Below are positions 16,229-25,423 of a stretch of 64,000 nucleotides of DNA, one piece after another. Both the position numbers and the translations under genes were made by a program. Position 1 is the stretch's first letter, and every line of letters starts with the position of its first letter. The DNA is taken from positions 124,001 to 188,000 of the forward strand of contig NZ_JACBYS010000002.1 in assembly GCF_013408245.1 (NCBI RefSeq), given 5' to 3'. The notes beneath the pieces were generated by a model. The model was not told the DNA's origin, did not search any database, and saw nothing but the letters and a program-made list of their open reading frames with translations. Source of the stretch: Duganella sp. 1224 (lineage in GTDB: Bacteria > Pseudomonadota > Gammaproteobacteria > Burkholderiales > Burkholderiaceae_D).

Positions 16229-17824
16229 ATGTCCAGCAAACCCACATCGCCCGAGCAGAATCCGGCCGACATCGCACGCGAGGCGTTCCGCCGCCTGGCG
16301 GTGCGCCGCATCGCGCCGACCCCGGAAGCCTACCGCGAGATTTACCACGAAATCGCCGGCATCGCCGCCGAGCCGGCCGCCGCCGCGCCGGCCGCGCCGC
16401 TGGGCAGCGCCGATCCGGGGCCGGAGTCGGTGCTGAGCCAGTTCGCCACCCGCCTGACCGACAGCACCGGCGAGCTGGGCGAGTTCGGCCGGCGCTTCAA
16501 CCGCGCGGTCAAGACGCGCGACTGGGAAGGTTACGCGCGGGCGCTGTCCCAGCTGGTCGAGAAACATTTCGTGGCGCCGAAAAAAGGCATCGAGGTGGCC
16601 GGCCTGCCGGGCGAGGAAAGCGAGCAGACGCGCAGCCTGCGCGAGCTGCTGGCGCGCACGCTGACCTTTGCCGTGGCCTCGCTGCTGGCCGGGGCGCCGG
16701 TGCTGGCGGCCGAGGCCGAATCGCTGGGCAACGCCACCAAGGTTGCCCACAGCGAGGAGGCGCTGGCCGAGATCGCCGTGCGGCTGAAGCAGCTGTGCTA
16801 CCAGATCGAGGTGCGCGGCGGTGACAGCGGCGAGCAGCAGGAGCTGCTGCTGCGCCTGTTCCGCCTGCTGCTGGAAAATGTCAGCGAGCTGCTCGACGAT
16901 GACAGCTGGCTGCGCGGCCAGATCGAGGCGGTGCAAAACCTGATCGCCGGCCCGCTGGACGTGCGCGCGCTGGAGGAAGCCACGCGCAGCCTGAAGGAAG
17001 TCATCTACAAGCAGGGCCAGCTCAAGCACAGCCTGTCGGACGTCAAGCTGACCGTCAAGAACATGATGATGACCTTCATCGACCGCCTCGGCCAAGTGGC
17101 GGCCTCGACCGGCGACTTCCATGAAAAAATCGGCGGCTACTCCGACAAGATCAGCAAGGCCGACAATATTGCCGAACTCAACAGCATCCTCGACGAGGTG
17201 CTGAAGGAAACCCGCATCGTCCAGAACGAGGCGCTGAAGGCGCGCGACAAGATGATGCTGGCCAAGCAGGAGGTGCAGGACGCCGAGGCGCGCATCCACA
17301 CGCTGGAGGCCAAGCTGCAGCACCTGAGCGAACTGGTGCGCGAGGACCAGCTGACCGGCAGCCTCAACCGCCGGGGCCTGGACGACGTGTTCGAGCGCGA
17401 AACCGCGCGCGCCGACCGCCGCGGCACGCCGCTGTGCATCGCCGTGCTGGACCTGGACGATTTCAAGAAGCTCAACGACACCTACGGCCACATCGCCGGC
17501 GACGCCGCGCTCAAGCACCTGGTCAAGATCGTCAAGGACACGCTGCGCTCGATGGACGTGATCGCCCGCTTCGGCGGCGAGGAATTCCTGATCCTGATGC
17601 CGGAGACCACCGTCGAGGCGGCCGCGTCGACCATGACCCGGCTGCAGCGCGAGCTGACCAAGCACTTCTTCCTGCACGATAACGAGAAAGTGCTGATCAC
17701 GTTTTCGGCCGGGGTGGCGCTGCGCCGCCCCAACGAGGCCCAGACCGAGCTGGTCAAACGCGCCGACAAGGCCATGTACACCGCCAAGCAGACCGGCAAG
17801 AACCGCGTGGTCGTTGCCGAATAG
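16229..17824 (+). CDS. GGDEF diguanylate cyclase
   Basis: A 531-residue protein that should make c-di-GMP from two GTP. The first 350 residues are soluble and largely helical, with long amphipathic stretches (for example ARDKMMLAKQEVQDAEARIH, ahead of HTLEAKLQHL) that look like coiled coil just before the catalytic domain. The GGDEF domain spans about 365-531: LTGSLNRRGLDD, the intact active site RFGGEEFLILMPE, and an RxxD inhibitory site (RSMD) five residues before it, so product inhibition is expected. It lies immediately before fliC and ends in its own terminator, so it is not part of the fliC transcript. Its position and the YcgR gene in the same cluster suggest a role in motility control; this is inference. 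Confidence 0.93.
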   Translation: MSSKPTSPEQNPADIAREAFRRLAVRRIAPTPEAYREIYHEIAGIAAEPAAAAPAAPLGSADPGPESVLSQFATRLTDSTGELGEFGRRFNRAVKTRDWEGYARALSQLVEKHFVAPKKGIEVAGLPGEESEQTRSLRELLARTLTFAVASLLAGAPVLAAEAESLGNATKVAHSEEALAEIAVRLKQLCYQIEVRGGDSGEQQELLLRLFRLLLENVSELLDDDSWLRGQIEAVQNLIAGPLDVRALEEATRSLKEVIYKQGQLKHSLSDVKLTVKNMMMTFIDRLGQVAASTGDFHEKIGGYSDKISKADNIAELNSILDEVLKETRIVQNEALKARDKMMLAKQEVQDAEARIHTLEAKLQHLSELVREDQLTGSLNRRGLDDVFERETARADRRGTPLCIAVLDLDDFKKLNDTYGHIAGDAALKHLVKIVKDTLRSMDVIARFGGEEFLILMPETTVEAAASTMTRLQRELTKHFFLHDNEKVLITFSAGVALRRPNEAQTELVKRADKAMYTAKQTGKNRVVVAE

Positions 17825-17848
17825 GCCAGTTTTCAGCCCTTCTCCCCT

Positions 17849-17878
17849 GCCCGGCCAGCGCGCCGGGCATTTTTTTTT
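17849..17878 (+). terminator. Rho-independent terminator after the diguanylate cyclase gene
   Basis: GCCCGGC and GCCGGGC arms separated by a short loop, then a run of eight or nine T. It is 24 bases after the stop codon and isolates the fliC promoters from upstream transcription. Confidence 0.88.
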
Positions 17879-17903
17879 CGCCGAAAAAAATTTTTTTTGC
17901 CCC

Positions 17904-17930
17904 TAAAGTTTCGCCACGCCACGTCGTTTA
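17904..17930 (+). promoter_or_regulatory. Candidate sigma-28 (FliA) promoter, fliC distal site
   Basis: TAAAGTTT-N11-GTCGTTTA. The -35 element is a perfect match to the FliA consensus and is identical to the flgM site; the -10 matches five of eight (consensus GCCGATAA). It lies about 175 bases before the fliC ATG. Confidence 0.7.
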
Positions 17931-17979
17931 GACGCGCATGCGGGGCGAACTTGAGGCCCGGCGGCGAAAATTCTCACCC

Positions 17980-18006
17980 TAAACTTTCCATACGGGAACC
18001 CGTTAC
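17980..18006 (+). promoter_or_regulatory. Candidate sigma-28 (FliA) promoter, fliC proximal site
   Basis: TAAACTTT-N11-CCCGTTAC. The -10 differs by one base from that at flgM (GCCGTTAC). It is 76 bases after the distal site and would give a leader of about 95 bases. Which of the two is used, or whether both are, cannot be told from sequence. Confidence 0.6.
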
Positions 18007-18106
18007 CAGCAATAACTGCGGTGTGATTGTCTCGGAACAGGAGACACACCAAAGGGAACTGAGGCACCTGGCCCACAATACGTAGTACCAGTTTTGGAGA
18101 TTTACC

Positions 18107-19690
18107 ATGGCACAAGTCATCAACACCAATATTGCATCGCTGAACTCGCAACGTAACCTGTCGTCGTCGCAAGCCAGCCTGCAGACCTCGCTGCAACGTC
18201 TGTCGTCGGGTCTGCGCATCAACAGCGCCAAGGACGACGCTGCCGGTCTGGCGATTTCCGACCGCTTCAGCGCGCAGATTCGCGGCAATACCACGGCTGC
18301 CCGCAACGCCAATGACGGTATCTCGCTGGCTCAGACGGCTGAAGGTGGCTTGAGCACCGCCGGCGACCTGCTGCAGCGTATCCGCGAACTGGCCGTGCAG
18401 TCGGCCAACGGCACCAACTCGGCCTCCGACCGCGCGTCGATCCAGGGCGAGGTGGCCTCGCTGTCGCAAGAGCTGGACCGCGTGGCCAACACCACCCAGT
18501 TCAACGGCCAGAACGTGCTGGACGGCTCGCTGACCGCGGCCCAGTTCCAGGTCGGCGCCAACTCGGGCCAGACCATTAACGTCGGCATCCAGTCGGCCAA
18601 GGCCACCGACATTGGCAACAACACCCTGTCGGCCGTGTATGGCGACCAGACCGGCCAGCTGTCCTCGACCGTGGCGGCCGGCACCTGGAACAACAACAGC
18701 GCCACCGCGCAAACCCTGGCCATCACCTCGGGCAACGGCACCACCACCAACGTGACCGTCAACGCCCACGACAGCGCCAAGACGATCGCCGCCAGTGTCA
18801 ACGCCCTGAGCAACCAGAGCGGCGTCACCGCCACCGCCACCACCACCGCCACGCTGGGCTTCACCGCTGCCTTCACGGCCAGCAAGGATGGCTCGGTGCA
18901 GTTCCAACTGCGCGGCGACAACTCGAACACCACCGACACCAACCCGGTGACGATTTCGGCGCAAGTCAAAGGTGGCGACCTGTCGGGCCTGGCGCAGGCG
19001 ATTAACGCCCAAGTCGGCACCACCGGCGTCAGCGCGTCGATCCAGCTGGACCAGTCGGGCAACAAAACCATCAAGCTGAGCAACAGCTCCGGTTCGGACA
19101 TCCAGATCGCCAACACCAACACCGCCAGCGACGACATGATGGCCCTGGTGACCATGGCGGGCGCCGACAAGCCGGCCGCCGGCACCACCCCTGCCTCGCC
19201 AGGCGACAGCAGCATCTCGATCGGCGCCGGCCAAGCCCCGGCCGGCACGCCGCCGGTCCCGGCCAACGTCGTCACCGTCGGCGGCCACCTGGACTTCTCG
19301 TCGCAGAGCGGCTTCTCGATCAACTCGGGCGCCGGCACCGGCATCGTGGCCAACAGCGCCGCCGGCTCGCAGCTGCAATCGGTGGCCAAGATCGACGTCA
19401 GCACCGTGGATGGCTCCAACGCCGCGCTGAAGACGATCGACGCCGCGCTGGCCCAGATCGACAGCAACCGCGCTTCGCTGGGTGCGATCCAGAACCGTTT
19501 CACGTCGACCATCTCGAACCTGAACACGACCACGGAAAACCTGAGTGCCTCGCGTAGCCGTATCCAGGATACCGACTTCGCGGCGGAAACGGCCAGCCTG
19601 ACCCGCGGCCAGATCCTGCAACAGGCCGGTACCGCGATGCTGGCCCAGGCCAACTCGCTGCCGAACGGCGTGCTGTCCCTGCTGCGTTAA
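18107..19690 (+). CDS. fliC: Flagellin
   Basis: The 527-residue filament subunit, exported through the flagellar channel and polymerised under the FliD cap. The conserved D0/D1 N-terminus ([34 protein letters not shown], about 1-140) and C-terminus (about 440-527, [33 protein letters not shown], ending VLSLLR) are textbook. The middle 300 residues are Thr/Ser/Gly/Ala-rich with Flagellin_IN-like stretches, forming the exposed D2/D3 domains; it is longer than minimal flagellins of about 275 residues. GGAG sits nine bases before the ATG. It has two candidate FliA sites upstream and a strong terminator after. It is the only flagellin gene in the window. Confidence 0.98.
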   Translation: MAQVINTNIASLNSQRNLSSSQASLQTSLQRLSSGLRINSAKDDAAGLAISDRFSAQIRGNTTAARNANDGISLAQTAEGGLSTAGDLLQRIRELAVQSANGTNSASDRASIQGEVASLSQELDRVANTTQFNGQNVLDGSLTAAQFQVGANSGQTINVGIQSAKATDIGNNTLSAVYGDQTGQLSSTVAAGTWNNNSATAQTLAITSGNGTTTNVTVNAHDSAKTIAASVNALSNQSGVTATATTTATLGFTAAFTASKDGSVQFQLRGDNSNTTDTNPVTISAQVKGGDLSGLAQAINAQVGTTGVSASIQLDQSGNKTIKLSNSSGSDIQIANTNTASDDMMALVTMAGADKPAAGTTPASPGDSSISIGAGQAPAGTPPVPANVVTVGGHLDFSSQSGFSINSGAGTGIVANSAAGSQLQSVAKIDVSTVDGSNAALKTIDAALAQIDSNRASLGAIQNRFTSTISNLNTTTENLSASRSRIQDTDFAAETASLTRGQILQQAGTAMLAQANSLPNGVLSLLR

Positions 19691-19732
19691 ACTCCGGACC
19701 AGCGGTGACCGGCAACGGTCGCCCTGACCTGG

Positions 19733-19765
19733 ATCCCCGGCTGATTTTTTCAGCCGGGGATTTTT
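19733..19765 (+). terminator. Rho-independent terminator after fliC
   Basis: A 12-base-pair hairpin (arms ATCCCCGGCTGA and TCAGCCGGGGAT, loop TTTTT or so) followed by TTTTT. It would make fliC largely monocistronic, leaving flaG to readthrough or a promoter of its own. Confidence 0.92.
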
Positions 19766-19780
19766 CACAAAGGAACAATC

Positions 19781-20173
19781 ATGACTATCGACACCATAGG
19801 CTCCGCCAGCACGGCCCGCCCGCTCGACCGCCCGGCGGCCGGCGGCGAGGCCGCGCCGGTCAGCGGCGCCACGCGCGCCCCGGCCGCCCCCGTCGAGACT
19901 GCTGTTGCGGTCAAGGCCCCCGAGGCCCTGCCCAGCGAGCAGCAAGTCAACGATGCGCTTTCCAAGTTGAACAAGACGCCGCAGGCGCAGGCCAACAATC
20001 TGGAGTTTTCGGTCGACCAGGACACCAAGCGCACGGTGGTCAAGGTGATCGACCAGAACACCAAGGAGGTGGTGCGCCAGTTCCCCACCAAGGAAGCGCT
20101 GGCCATCGCCAAGGCCATCGACGAGCAGCAAAACAAGGGCAGTCCCGGCCTGTTGATCGACCAGACCGCCTGA
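19781..20173 (+). CDS. flaG: FlaG family flagellar protein
   Basis: A 130-residue FlaG protein. The N-terminal 55 residues are Ala/Pro-rich and variable; the conserved domain follows (ALSKLNKTPQAQANNLEFSVD, KRTVVKVIDQNTKEVVRQFP). FlaG affects filament length or stability in several bacteria, but its mechanism is poorly defined. AAAGGAAC precedes the ATG. It sits between fliC and fliD as in many beta- and gammaproteobacteria and has terminators on both sides. Confidence 0.92.
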   Translation: MTIDTIGSASTARPLDRPAAGGEAAPVSGATRAPAAPVETAVAVKAPEALPSEQQVNDALSKLNKTPQAQANNLEFSVDQDTKRTVVKVIDQNTKEVVRQFPTKEALAIAKAIDEQQNKGSPGLLIDQTA

Positions 20174-20174
20174 C

Positions 20175-20207
20175 ACGGCGCGCACCCAGGTGCGCGCCGT
20201 TTTTTTT
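20175..20207 (+). terminator. Rho-independent terminator after flaG
   Basis: Arms ACGGCGCGCA and TGCGCGCCGT around CCCAGG, then seven T. It begins one base after the flaG stop. Confidence 0.92.
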
Positions 20208-20289
20208 CCACCCGTGGCATCCTGTCCCGCAGCGCCGCCGGCCCGACCCGCCGGGCGGCTAGCGCCAAACAAGCCGGGTTTTCCCCCTC

Positions 20290-20316
20290 TCAAGTCCGGT
20301 TTGATTTTGCCGATAC
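20290..20316 (+). promoter_or_regulatory. Candidate sigma-28 (FliA) promoter for fliD-fliS-fliT
   Basis: TCAAGTCC-N11-GCCGATAC. The -10 matches the FliA consensus at seven of eight positions. It lies 34 bases before the fliD GTG, downstream of the flaG terminator. Confidence 0.75.
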
Positions 20317-20350
20317 CAGCTTATATTATTGCTTTACTTAGGAGCGCAAC

Positions 20351-23026
20351 GTGGGCATCTCATCACCCGGCATCGGTTCCAACCTGCCAGTCGACAGCAT
20401 CGTCAGCAAGCTGATGGCGGTGGAGTCCGCGCCGCTGGCCGACTTCGATAAGAAAACCGCCAGTTTCCAGGCGCAGATTTCGGCCTTCGGCAACATGTCC
20501 AGTGCGCTCGGCAATTTCCAGAGCACACTCTCCAGTCTGAGCTCGCTGGCCAGCTTCCAGGCCCTGACCACCACCCCGGCCGACCCCTCGGTGGTGACCG
20601 CCACCGCCAAAAGCGACGCCCAGGCCGGCAACTACCGGATCAACGTCACCCAGCTGGCGCAGGCGCAGACGCTGGCCTCGGGCGGCTACAAGAGCAGCAC
20701 CGCCACCATCGGCACCGGCGGCAAGACCACCATCAGTTTTTCGCTGGGCACGGTGAGCAGCAGCGAATTCGGCATCGCTGGCACGGCGCTCGCCAACAGC
20801 ATCCGCACCAGCGGCCTGACGGCCGGCTCGGTGAGCATCAACGGCACCACCATCAGCACCAACAACACCACCAAGAGCGCGCGCGCGCTGGCCGACGCCA
20901 TCAACGACAAGACCACCACCACCGGGGTCTCGGCCAAGGCCTCGGCGGCCACCACCGACAAGACGCTGTTCAGCACCTTCGGCAACATCGACACCAGCGG
21001 CGGCGGCAGCTACACGCTGTCGGTCGGCGGCGTCGAGATCGCCGTGCAGGGCGCCAACGTGGCCGGCGGCGCCGGCGTCACCGCCGCTTCGCTGGACGCC
21101 GCGCTGACTGGCGACACGGCCATCTCGCGCGCGCTGGCCGACGCCAACATCACCGTCACCGGCACCGCCGCCGGCGGTGATTTACAGTTCAGCAACGCCG
21201 ACGGCAGCAACGTGGCGCTGACCGAAAGCGTGAGCGGCGCCGTCACCGGCGGCATCGGCAACGCCGCCGGCACCGCCAACATCGGCTCGACCGTCACCGC
21301 GGTCGGCACCATCACGCTGGTGTCGGCCGACGGCAGCCCGATCACGGTGGGCGGCAGCAACCCGGCCGCGGCCGGCCTGAGCGCCGGCGTCGGCGGCGCC
21401 TACCTGAACGCCAGCTTCACCGCCGACTCGACCCGCACCGCCGGCAACATCGTCATCGACAGCACCAACAACAGCCTGCAGGGCATCATGGATGCCATCA
21501 ACAAGGGCAACTTCGGCGTCACCGCCTCGATCGTCTCGGACGGCAGCACCGGCACCGGCGCCACGCCCAACCACCTGGTGCTGACCTCGACCGCCACCGG
21601 CGCCAACTCGACCATGAAGATCACGCTGTCCGGCTCCGGCGCCGACCCGGCCGACCCCGACCTGGTCAAGCTGCTCGGCTACGATCCCGGCGGCACCCAG
21701 AACCTCAGCCAGAAGGCCGCCGCGGCCGACACGCAGGCCACGGTCAACGGCATTGCCGTCACCAGCAGCAACACCAGCATCAGCGGCGCGGTGGCCGGCG
21801 TCAGCTTCGAGGCACTCAAGGTCGGCAGCACCTCGGTGGCGGTGGCCAAGGATTCCACCACGCTGACCAATTCGGTCAACTCTTTCGTCAAGGCGTATAA
21901 CGACCTCAACTCGGCGCTGTCCAAACTGGGCGCCTACGACCCCGACTCCAAGAGTGGTGGCCCGCTGCTGGGCGACAGCACGCTGCGCAACCTGCAGTCG
22001 TCGGTGCGCGCCACCCTCAGCAGCGCCATTACCGGCCTGCAGAGCACCAGCCTGACCAACCTGTCGCAGATCGGCGTGTCGTTCCAGAAGGATGGCTCGC
22101 TGGCGGTGGACAACGCCAAGCTGCAAAAAGCCATCACCAGCAATTTCAACGACATCGCCGGCCTGTTCGCGGCGGTCGGCCGCGGCACCGACCCGGACGT
22201 CACGCTGAACACCTCGTCCAGCAAGACCCAGGCCGGCAATTACGCCATCAACATCACCCAGCTGGCCACCCAGGGCACGCTGCAGGGCACCCTGCCGCTG
22301 CCGGCCGAAACCACGATCGCCCAGGACACCACCTGGACCGTGACGCTGAACGACACCAAGCCGCCCACGCTGGCCAACACCGCCACCATCACGCTGCCGG
22401 CCGGCACCTACAACCCGAGCCAGCTGGCCACGCTGCTGCAATCGACCATCAACGGCGTCAGCGCGTTTTCCAACGCCGGCTCGTCGGTGACGGCCACGCT
22501 GGGCGACGACGGCTCGCTGAAGCTGCAGTCGGCCGCCTATGGCTCGGCCTCCAACCTGAAGATCGCCACCGCCACCGGCACCGACGTCTCGGCCATCTTC
22601 GGCAGCGGCACGGCGGTCGACGGCGTCGACGTGGCCGGCACCATCGGCGGCTACAGCGCGACCGGCAAGGGCCAGGTATTGACCGGCTCGCCGGGAGCGC
22701 CGGTGGACGGCCTGAAGCTGACCATCAAGGGCGACACCACCGGCCCGCGCGGCACCTTCGGCTTCTCGCAGGGCTATGCCTACATGCTCAACACGCTGGC
22801 GGCCGGCTACCTCGGCGGCAACGGCACCATTGCCGGCCGCACCAAGGGCTTGAACGCCTCGGTGACCGACATCGCCCAGCAGCGCGCCGATTTCGCCGAC
22901 CGCCTGACCGATGTGGAAAAGCGCTACCGGGCGCAATATTCGGCGCTCGACACGTCGATCGCCAGCATGAACACCACCCAGCAGTTCCTGACGCAGCAGC
23001 TGGCCTCGCTGGCCGCCAACCGTTAA
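20351..23026 (+). CDS. fliD: Flagellar filament cap / hook-associated protein 2
   Basis: The cap under which flagellin folds at the filament tip. The N-terminal FliD_N domain (GISSPGIGSNLPVDSIVSKLM, about 1-110) and the C-terminal coiled region (DRLTDVEKRYRAQYSALDTS, MNTTQQFLTQQLASLAANR) are diagnostic. At 891 residues it is far longer than the 450-700 usual for FliD. The extra length is Thr/Gly/Ala-rich, and the flagellin IN-type motif occurs at least twice: NYRINVTQLAQAQTLASG near residue 94 and NYAINITQLATQGTLQG near 629, suggesting internal duplication. The GTG start has AGGAGC six bases upstream. It leads an operon with fliS and fliT. Confidence 0.96.
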   Translation: MGISSPGIGSNLPVDSIVSKLMAVESAPLADFDKKTASFQAQISAFGNMSSALGNFQSTLSSLSSLASFQALTTTPADPSVVTATAKSDAQAGNYRINVTQLAQAQTLASGGYKSSTATIGTGGKTTISFSLGTVSSSEFGIAGTALANSIRTSGLTAGSVSINGTTISTNNTTKSARALADAINDKTTTTGVSAKASAATTDKTLFSTFGNIDTSGGGSYTLSVGGVEIAVQGANVAGGAGVTAASLDAALTGDTAISRALADANITVTGTAAGGDLQFSNADGSNVALTESVSGAVTGGIGNAAGTANIGSTVTAVGTITLVSADGSPITVGGSNPAAAGLSAGVGGAYLNASFTADSTRTAGNIVIDSTNNSLQGIMDAINKGNFGVTASIVSDGSTGTGATPNHLVLTSTATGANSTMKITLSGSGADPADPDLVKLLGYDPGGTQNLSQKAAAADTQATVNGIAVTSSNTSISGAVAGVSFEALKVGSTSVAVAKDSTTLTNSVNSFVKAYNDLNSALSKLGAYDPDSKSGGPLLGDSTLRNLQSSVRATLSSAITGLQSTSLTNLSQIGVSFQKDGSLAVDNAKLQKAITSNFNDIAGLFAAVGRGTDPDVTLNTSSSKTQAGNYAINITQLATQGTLQGTLPLPAETTIAQDTTWTVTLNDTKPPTLANTATITLPAGTYNPSQLATLLQSTINGVSAFSNAGSSVTATLGDDGSLKLQSAAYGSASNLKIATATGTDVSAIFGSGTAVDGVDVAGTIGGYSATGKGQVLTGSPGAPVDGLKLTIKGDTTGPRGTFGFSQGYAYMLNTLAAGYLGGNGTIAGRTKGLNASVTDIAQQRADFADRLTDVEKRYRAQYSALDTSIASMNTTQQFLTQQLASLAANR

Positions 23027-23057
23027 GCAAGACCGTACTGAAAAAGGAGTCACACAT

Positions 23058-23492
23058 ATGTTCGGATCCCGACAAACCGGCGTCAGCGCCTATGCCAAGA
23101 TCGGCATTGAAACCGGCGTGCTGGCCGCCAGCCCCCACAAGCTGATCGTCATGCTGTTCGACGGCGCGCTGGCCGCGCTCAACGACGCGGCCGGCGGGAT
23201 CCGCAACCGCGACATCGCGGTCAAGGGCAAGTCCTTGTCGAAGGCCATCATGATCATCGACAGCGGCCTGCGCGCCGCGCTCGACAAGAAAGCCGGCGGC
23301 GAGATCGCCGAAAGCCTGGACGCGCTGTACGAATACATGAGCAACCGCCTGCTGACCGCCAACGTCAACAGCGACCTCGGCGTGGTCGAGGAAGTGCAGC
23401 GCCTGCTGACCGAGTTGCGCGACGCCTGGAACGCGATCGCCGACACCCCCGCCGCCGGCGGCATCCCCCAACCTAACCTCGCGAGCGCCTGA
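23058..23492 (+). CDS. fliS: Flagellin export chaperone FliS
   Basis: A 144-residue four-helix chaperone that holds the flagellin C-terminus unfolded until export. YAKIGIETGVLAASPHKLIV, MLFDGALAAL and SDLGVVEEVQRLLTELRDAW are the family landmarks. AAAAAGGAG precedes the ATG. It follows fliD by 31 bases and precedes fliT by three. Confidence 0.96.
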   Translation: MFGSRQTGVSAYAKIGIETGVLAASPHKLIVMLFDGALAALNDAAGGIRNRDIAVKGKSLSKAIMIIDSGLRAALDKKAGGEIAESLDALYEYMSNRLLTANVNSDLGVVEEVQRLLTELRDAWNAIADTPAAGGIPQPNLASA

Positions 23493-23495
23493 TTT

Positions 23496-23825
23496 ATGAT
23501 GACGATTCAAGACGTGCTGTCCGTGTACGCCGCCATGGCCGACCTGACCGAACAGATGGTGCAGGCCGCCCAGCGCAGCGACTGGGACACCCTGGTGCTG
23601 CTGGAACAGCGTTGCGCCGCCCATGCGCAGGCGCTGCGCGAACAGGAGCCGCAGCAGCCGATGCACGGCGCCGACCGCGAGCGCAAGATCGACTTCATCC
23701 GCCAGATGCTCAACGCCGACCGCCAGATCCGCGACCTGACGATGCCGTGGATGGCCCAGTTGTCGCGGCTGATCAACTCGACCGGCACCGAACGGCGCGT
23801 CGTCAACGCTTACGGTAGCGTCTAA
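23496..23825 (+). CDS. fliT: Flagellar protein FliT
   Basis: A 109-residue helical protein in the position of FliT, the export chaperone for the FliD cap. Visible are the leading helix DVLSVYAAMADLTEQMVQAAQ, DWDTLVLLEQRC, and a late helix RKIDFIRQMLNADRQIRDLT. FliT sequences are weakly conserved, so the call leans on size, helix content and the fliD-fliS-fliT order. Two adjacent ATGs could serve as the start. Confidence 0.85.
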   Translation: MMTIQDVLSVYAAMADLTEQMVQAAQRSDWDTLVLLEQRCAAHAQALREQEPQQPMHGADRERKIDFIRQMLNADRQIRDLTMPWMAQLSRLINSTGTERRVVNAYGSV

Positions 23826-23839
23826 GCCGGGCGCGCGCC

Positions 23840-25423
23840 ATGTTGCCGCGCCTGGACGCCACCATTGTGCCAGTCAAGCCGGCTGATGGCGCTGGCGCCG
23901 GCGTCGCGATCGGCGACGGCCGCCAGGCGGCGTTCCAGCGCGCCATCCAGAACCTGGTCGGGCAGACCGTCAGCGCCGAGGTCATGTCCAAAATGAAGGA
24001 CGGCAGCTACCTGGTCAAGGTGGCCGACAATGCCGTGCGCATGATGCTGCCAGGCGACACCCAGGTCGGCAGCAACGTGCCGCTGACCGTGCTCAGCGCC
24101 CAGCCGCGCCCCACTTTCCAACTGGGCAACAGTCCGCCCGGCAGTGCCGCCACCGTGGTCTACAGCGAGGCCGGCGCGGCCGAGGGCGGCGAAGCGGCCG
24201 CCAACCTGCCCTCGCAAAGCGGCGCCGTGCTGGTGCCCGGCGGCGGCAAGCCGGCCGGCGGCGCCGGACAGCCCGGCCTGCCCACCGGCGCCGCGCCGGA
24301 CACCGGGACCGGCGTCGCCGCCGAGGGCGAGGCCCTGCCCGGCCAGGCCAAACCCGGCGCCGCGCCGCCGAACAGCGCCCCCCCATCCGCCGGCCAGCTT
24401 GCCACGCCGGGCCGCCCCGGCTTGCCCACCGGCGCCCCGAACGCCGGCGCCGCCGGCCCGGGCCCCGGGCCAGCCGATCTGCCCGACGTGTCGGCGCAGG
24501 CCGGCCGTCCGGCGCCGAACGCCGCCGCCACGCCCAATCCGGCCGCCGCGCTGGCCACGCCGCCGGGCCAGGCCCAGGCGCAGGCTGCCGCCACGCTGAC
24601 GGCCGGCACGGCGGGCGGCGCGGCGCCGGCCGACGGCGTCAAGCCGCAAAGCCTGGCCGCCACGCTGCTCGGCAAGGCGCCGCTGACGCCAGCCAACGAA
24701 CTGCCCGAACTGGGCGCCAACACGCCGCAGCCGACGCTGAGCAGCGCCGCCCGCGTGCTGACCAGCCTGCTCAGCACCGCCGCCCAGGCCGGCCAGTCGG
24801 CGCAGCTGGCCCTGATCGGCAAGACCGCGCTGTTCGGCAACGCCGCGCCGGACACCGCCGAGCTGGCGCAAAAGCTGCAGGACAGCATCTCCAAGAGCGG
24901 CCTGTTCTACGAATCGCACGTGGCGGAATGGGTCAAGGGCGAGCGTCCGCTGGCCGACCTGATGCGCGAGCCGCAGATGCAGCGCCTGCTGCAGCAAGGC
25001 GGCGAGGCGGCCGCGCGGGCGCCTGGCAACGGCCCCGACCTGAGCGCCGCGCAGATGGTCAACCAGCAACTGCACACCCAGGAGCAGAACCGCGTGCTGT
25101 GGAACGGCCAGGCCTGGCCCGGCCAGGACATGCAATGGGACGTGCGGCGCGAGCCGCGCGAGGGCGGGCGCGGCGGCGAGGCCGAGGGCGAACAGGAACC
25201 GCTATGGCGCAGCGGCGTGCGCTTCCGCCTGCCGCTGCTGGGCGCGGTGTCGGCGGCGGTCACGCTGATCGGCGAGCAGGTGCACATCCAGGTGCAGACC
25301 GACAGCGACAGCAGCGCCGTCACGCTGCGCGCCTGGTCCGGCCAGCTGGAAAGCGCGATGGCGGCAGCCGGCGCCCAGCTGGCCTCGCTGACCATCAGCC
25401 AGGAGGACGGCCATGACGGCTGA
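23840..25423 (+). CDS. FliK-like flagellar hook-length control protein (first paralogue)
   Basis: A 527-residue protein with a compact N-terminus (about 1-100), a Pro/Ala/Gly-rich low-complexity middle (about 100-290), and a C-terminal Flg_hook-like domain (about 410-525: WRSGVRFRLPLLGAVSAAVT, HIQVQTDSDSSAVTLRAWSG, LESAMAAAGAQLASLTI). The usual FliK core LxPxxLGxVxV is only partly kept (LPLLGAVSAAV). A canonical fliK lies in the fliF operon, so this is a second, divergent copy. It ends inside the gene for a free FlhB C-terminal domain (11-base overlap), the very type of domain that FliK contacts. The two may form a substrate-switch module; whether it acts on hook length is unknown. Confidence 0.8.
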   Translation: MLPRLDATIVPVKPADGAGAGVAIGDGRQAAFQRAIQNLVGQTVSAEVMSKMKDGSYLVKVADNAVRMMLPGDTQVGSNVPLTVLSAQPRPTFQLGNSPPGSAATVVYSEAGAAEGGEAAANLPSQSGAVLVPGGGKPAGGAGQPGLPTGAAPDTGTGVAAEGEALPGQAKPGAAPPNSAPPSAGQLATPGRPGLPTGAPNAGAAGPGPGPADLPDVSAQAGRPAPNAAATPNPAAALATPPGQAQAQAAATLTAGTAGGAAPADGVKPQSLAATLLGKAPLTPANELPELGANTPQPTLSSAARVLTSLLSTAAQAGQSAQLALIGKTALFGNAAPDTAELAQKLQDSISKSGLFYESHVAEWVKGERPLADLMREPQMQRLLQQGGEAAARAPGNGPDLSAAQMVNQQLHTQEQNRVLWNGQAWPGQDMQWDVRREPREGGRGGEAEGEQEPLWRSGVRFRLPLLGAVSAAVTLIGEQVHIQVQTDSDSSAVTLRAWSGQLESAMAAAGAQLASLTISQEDGHDG

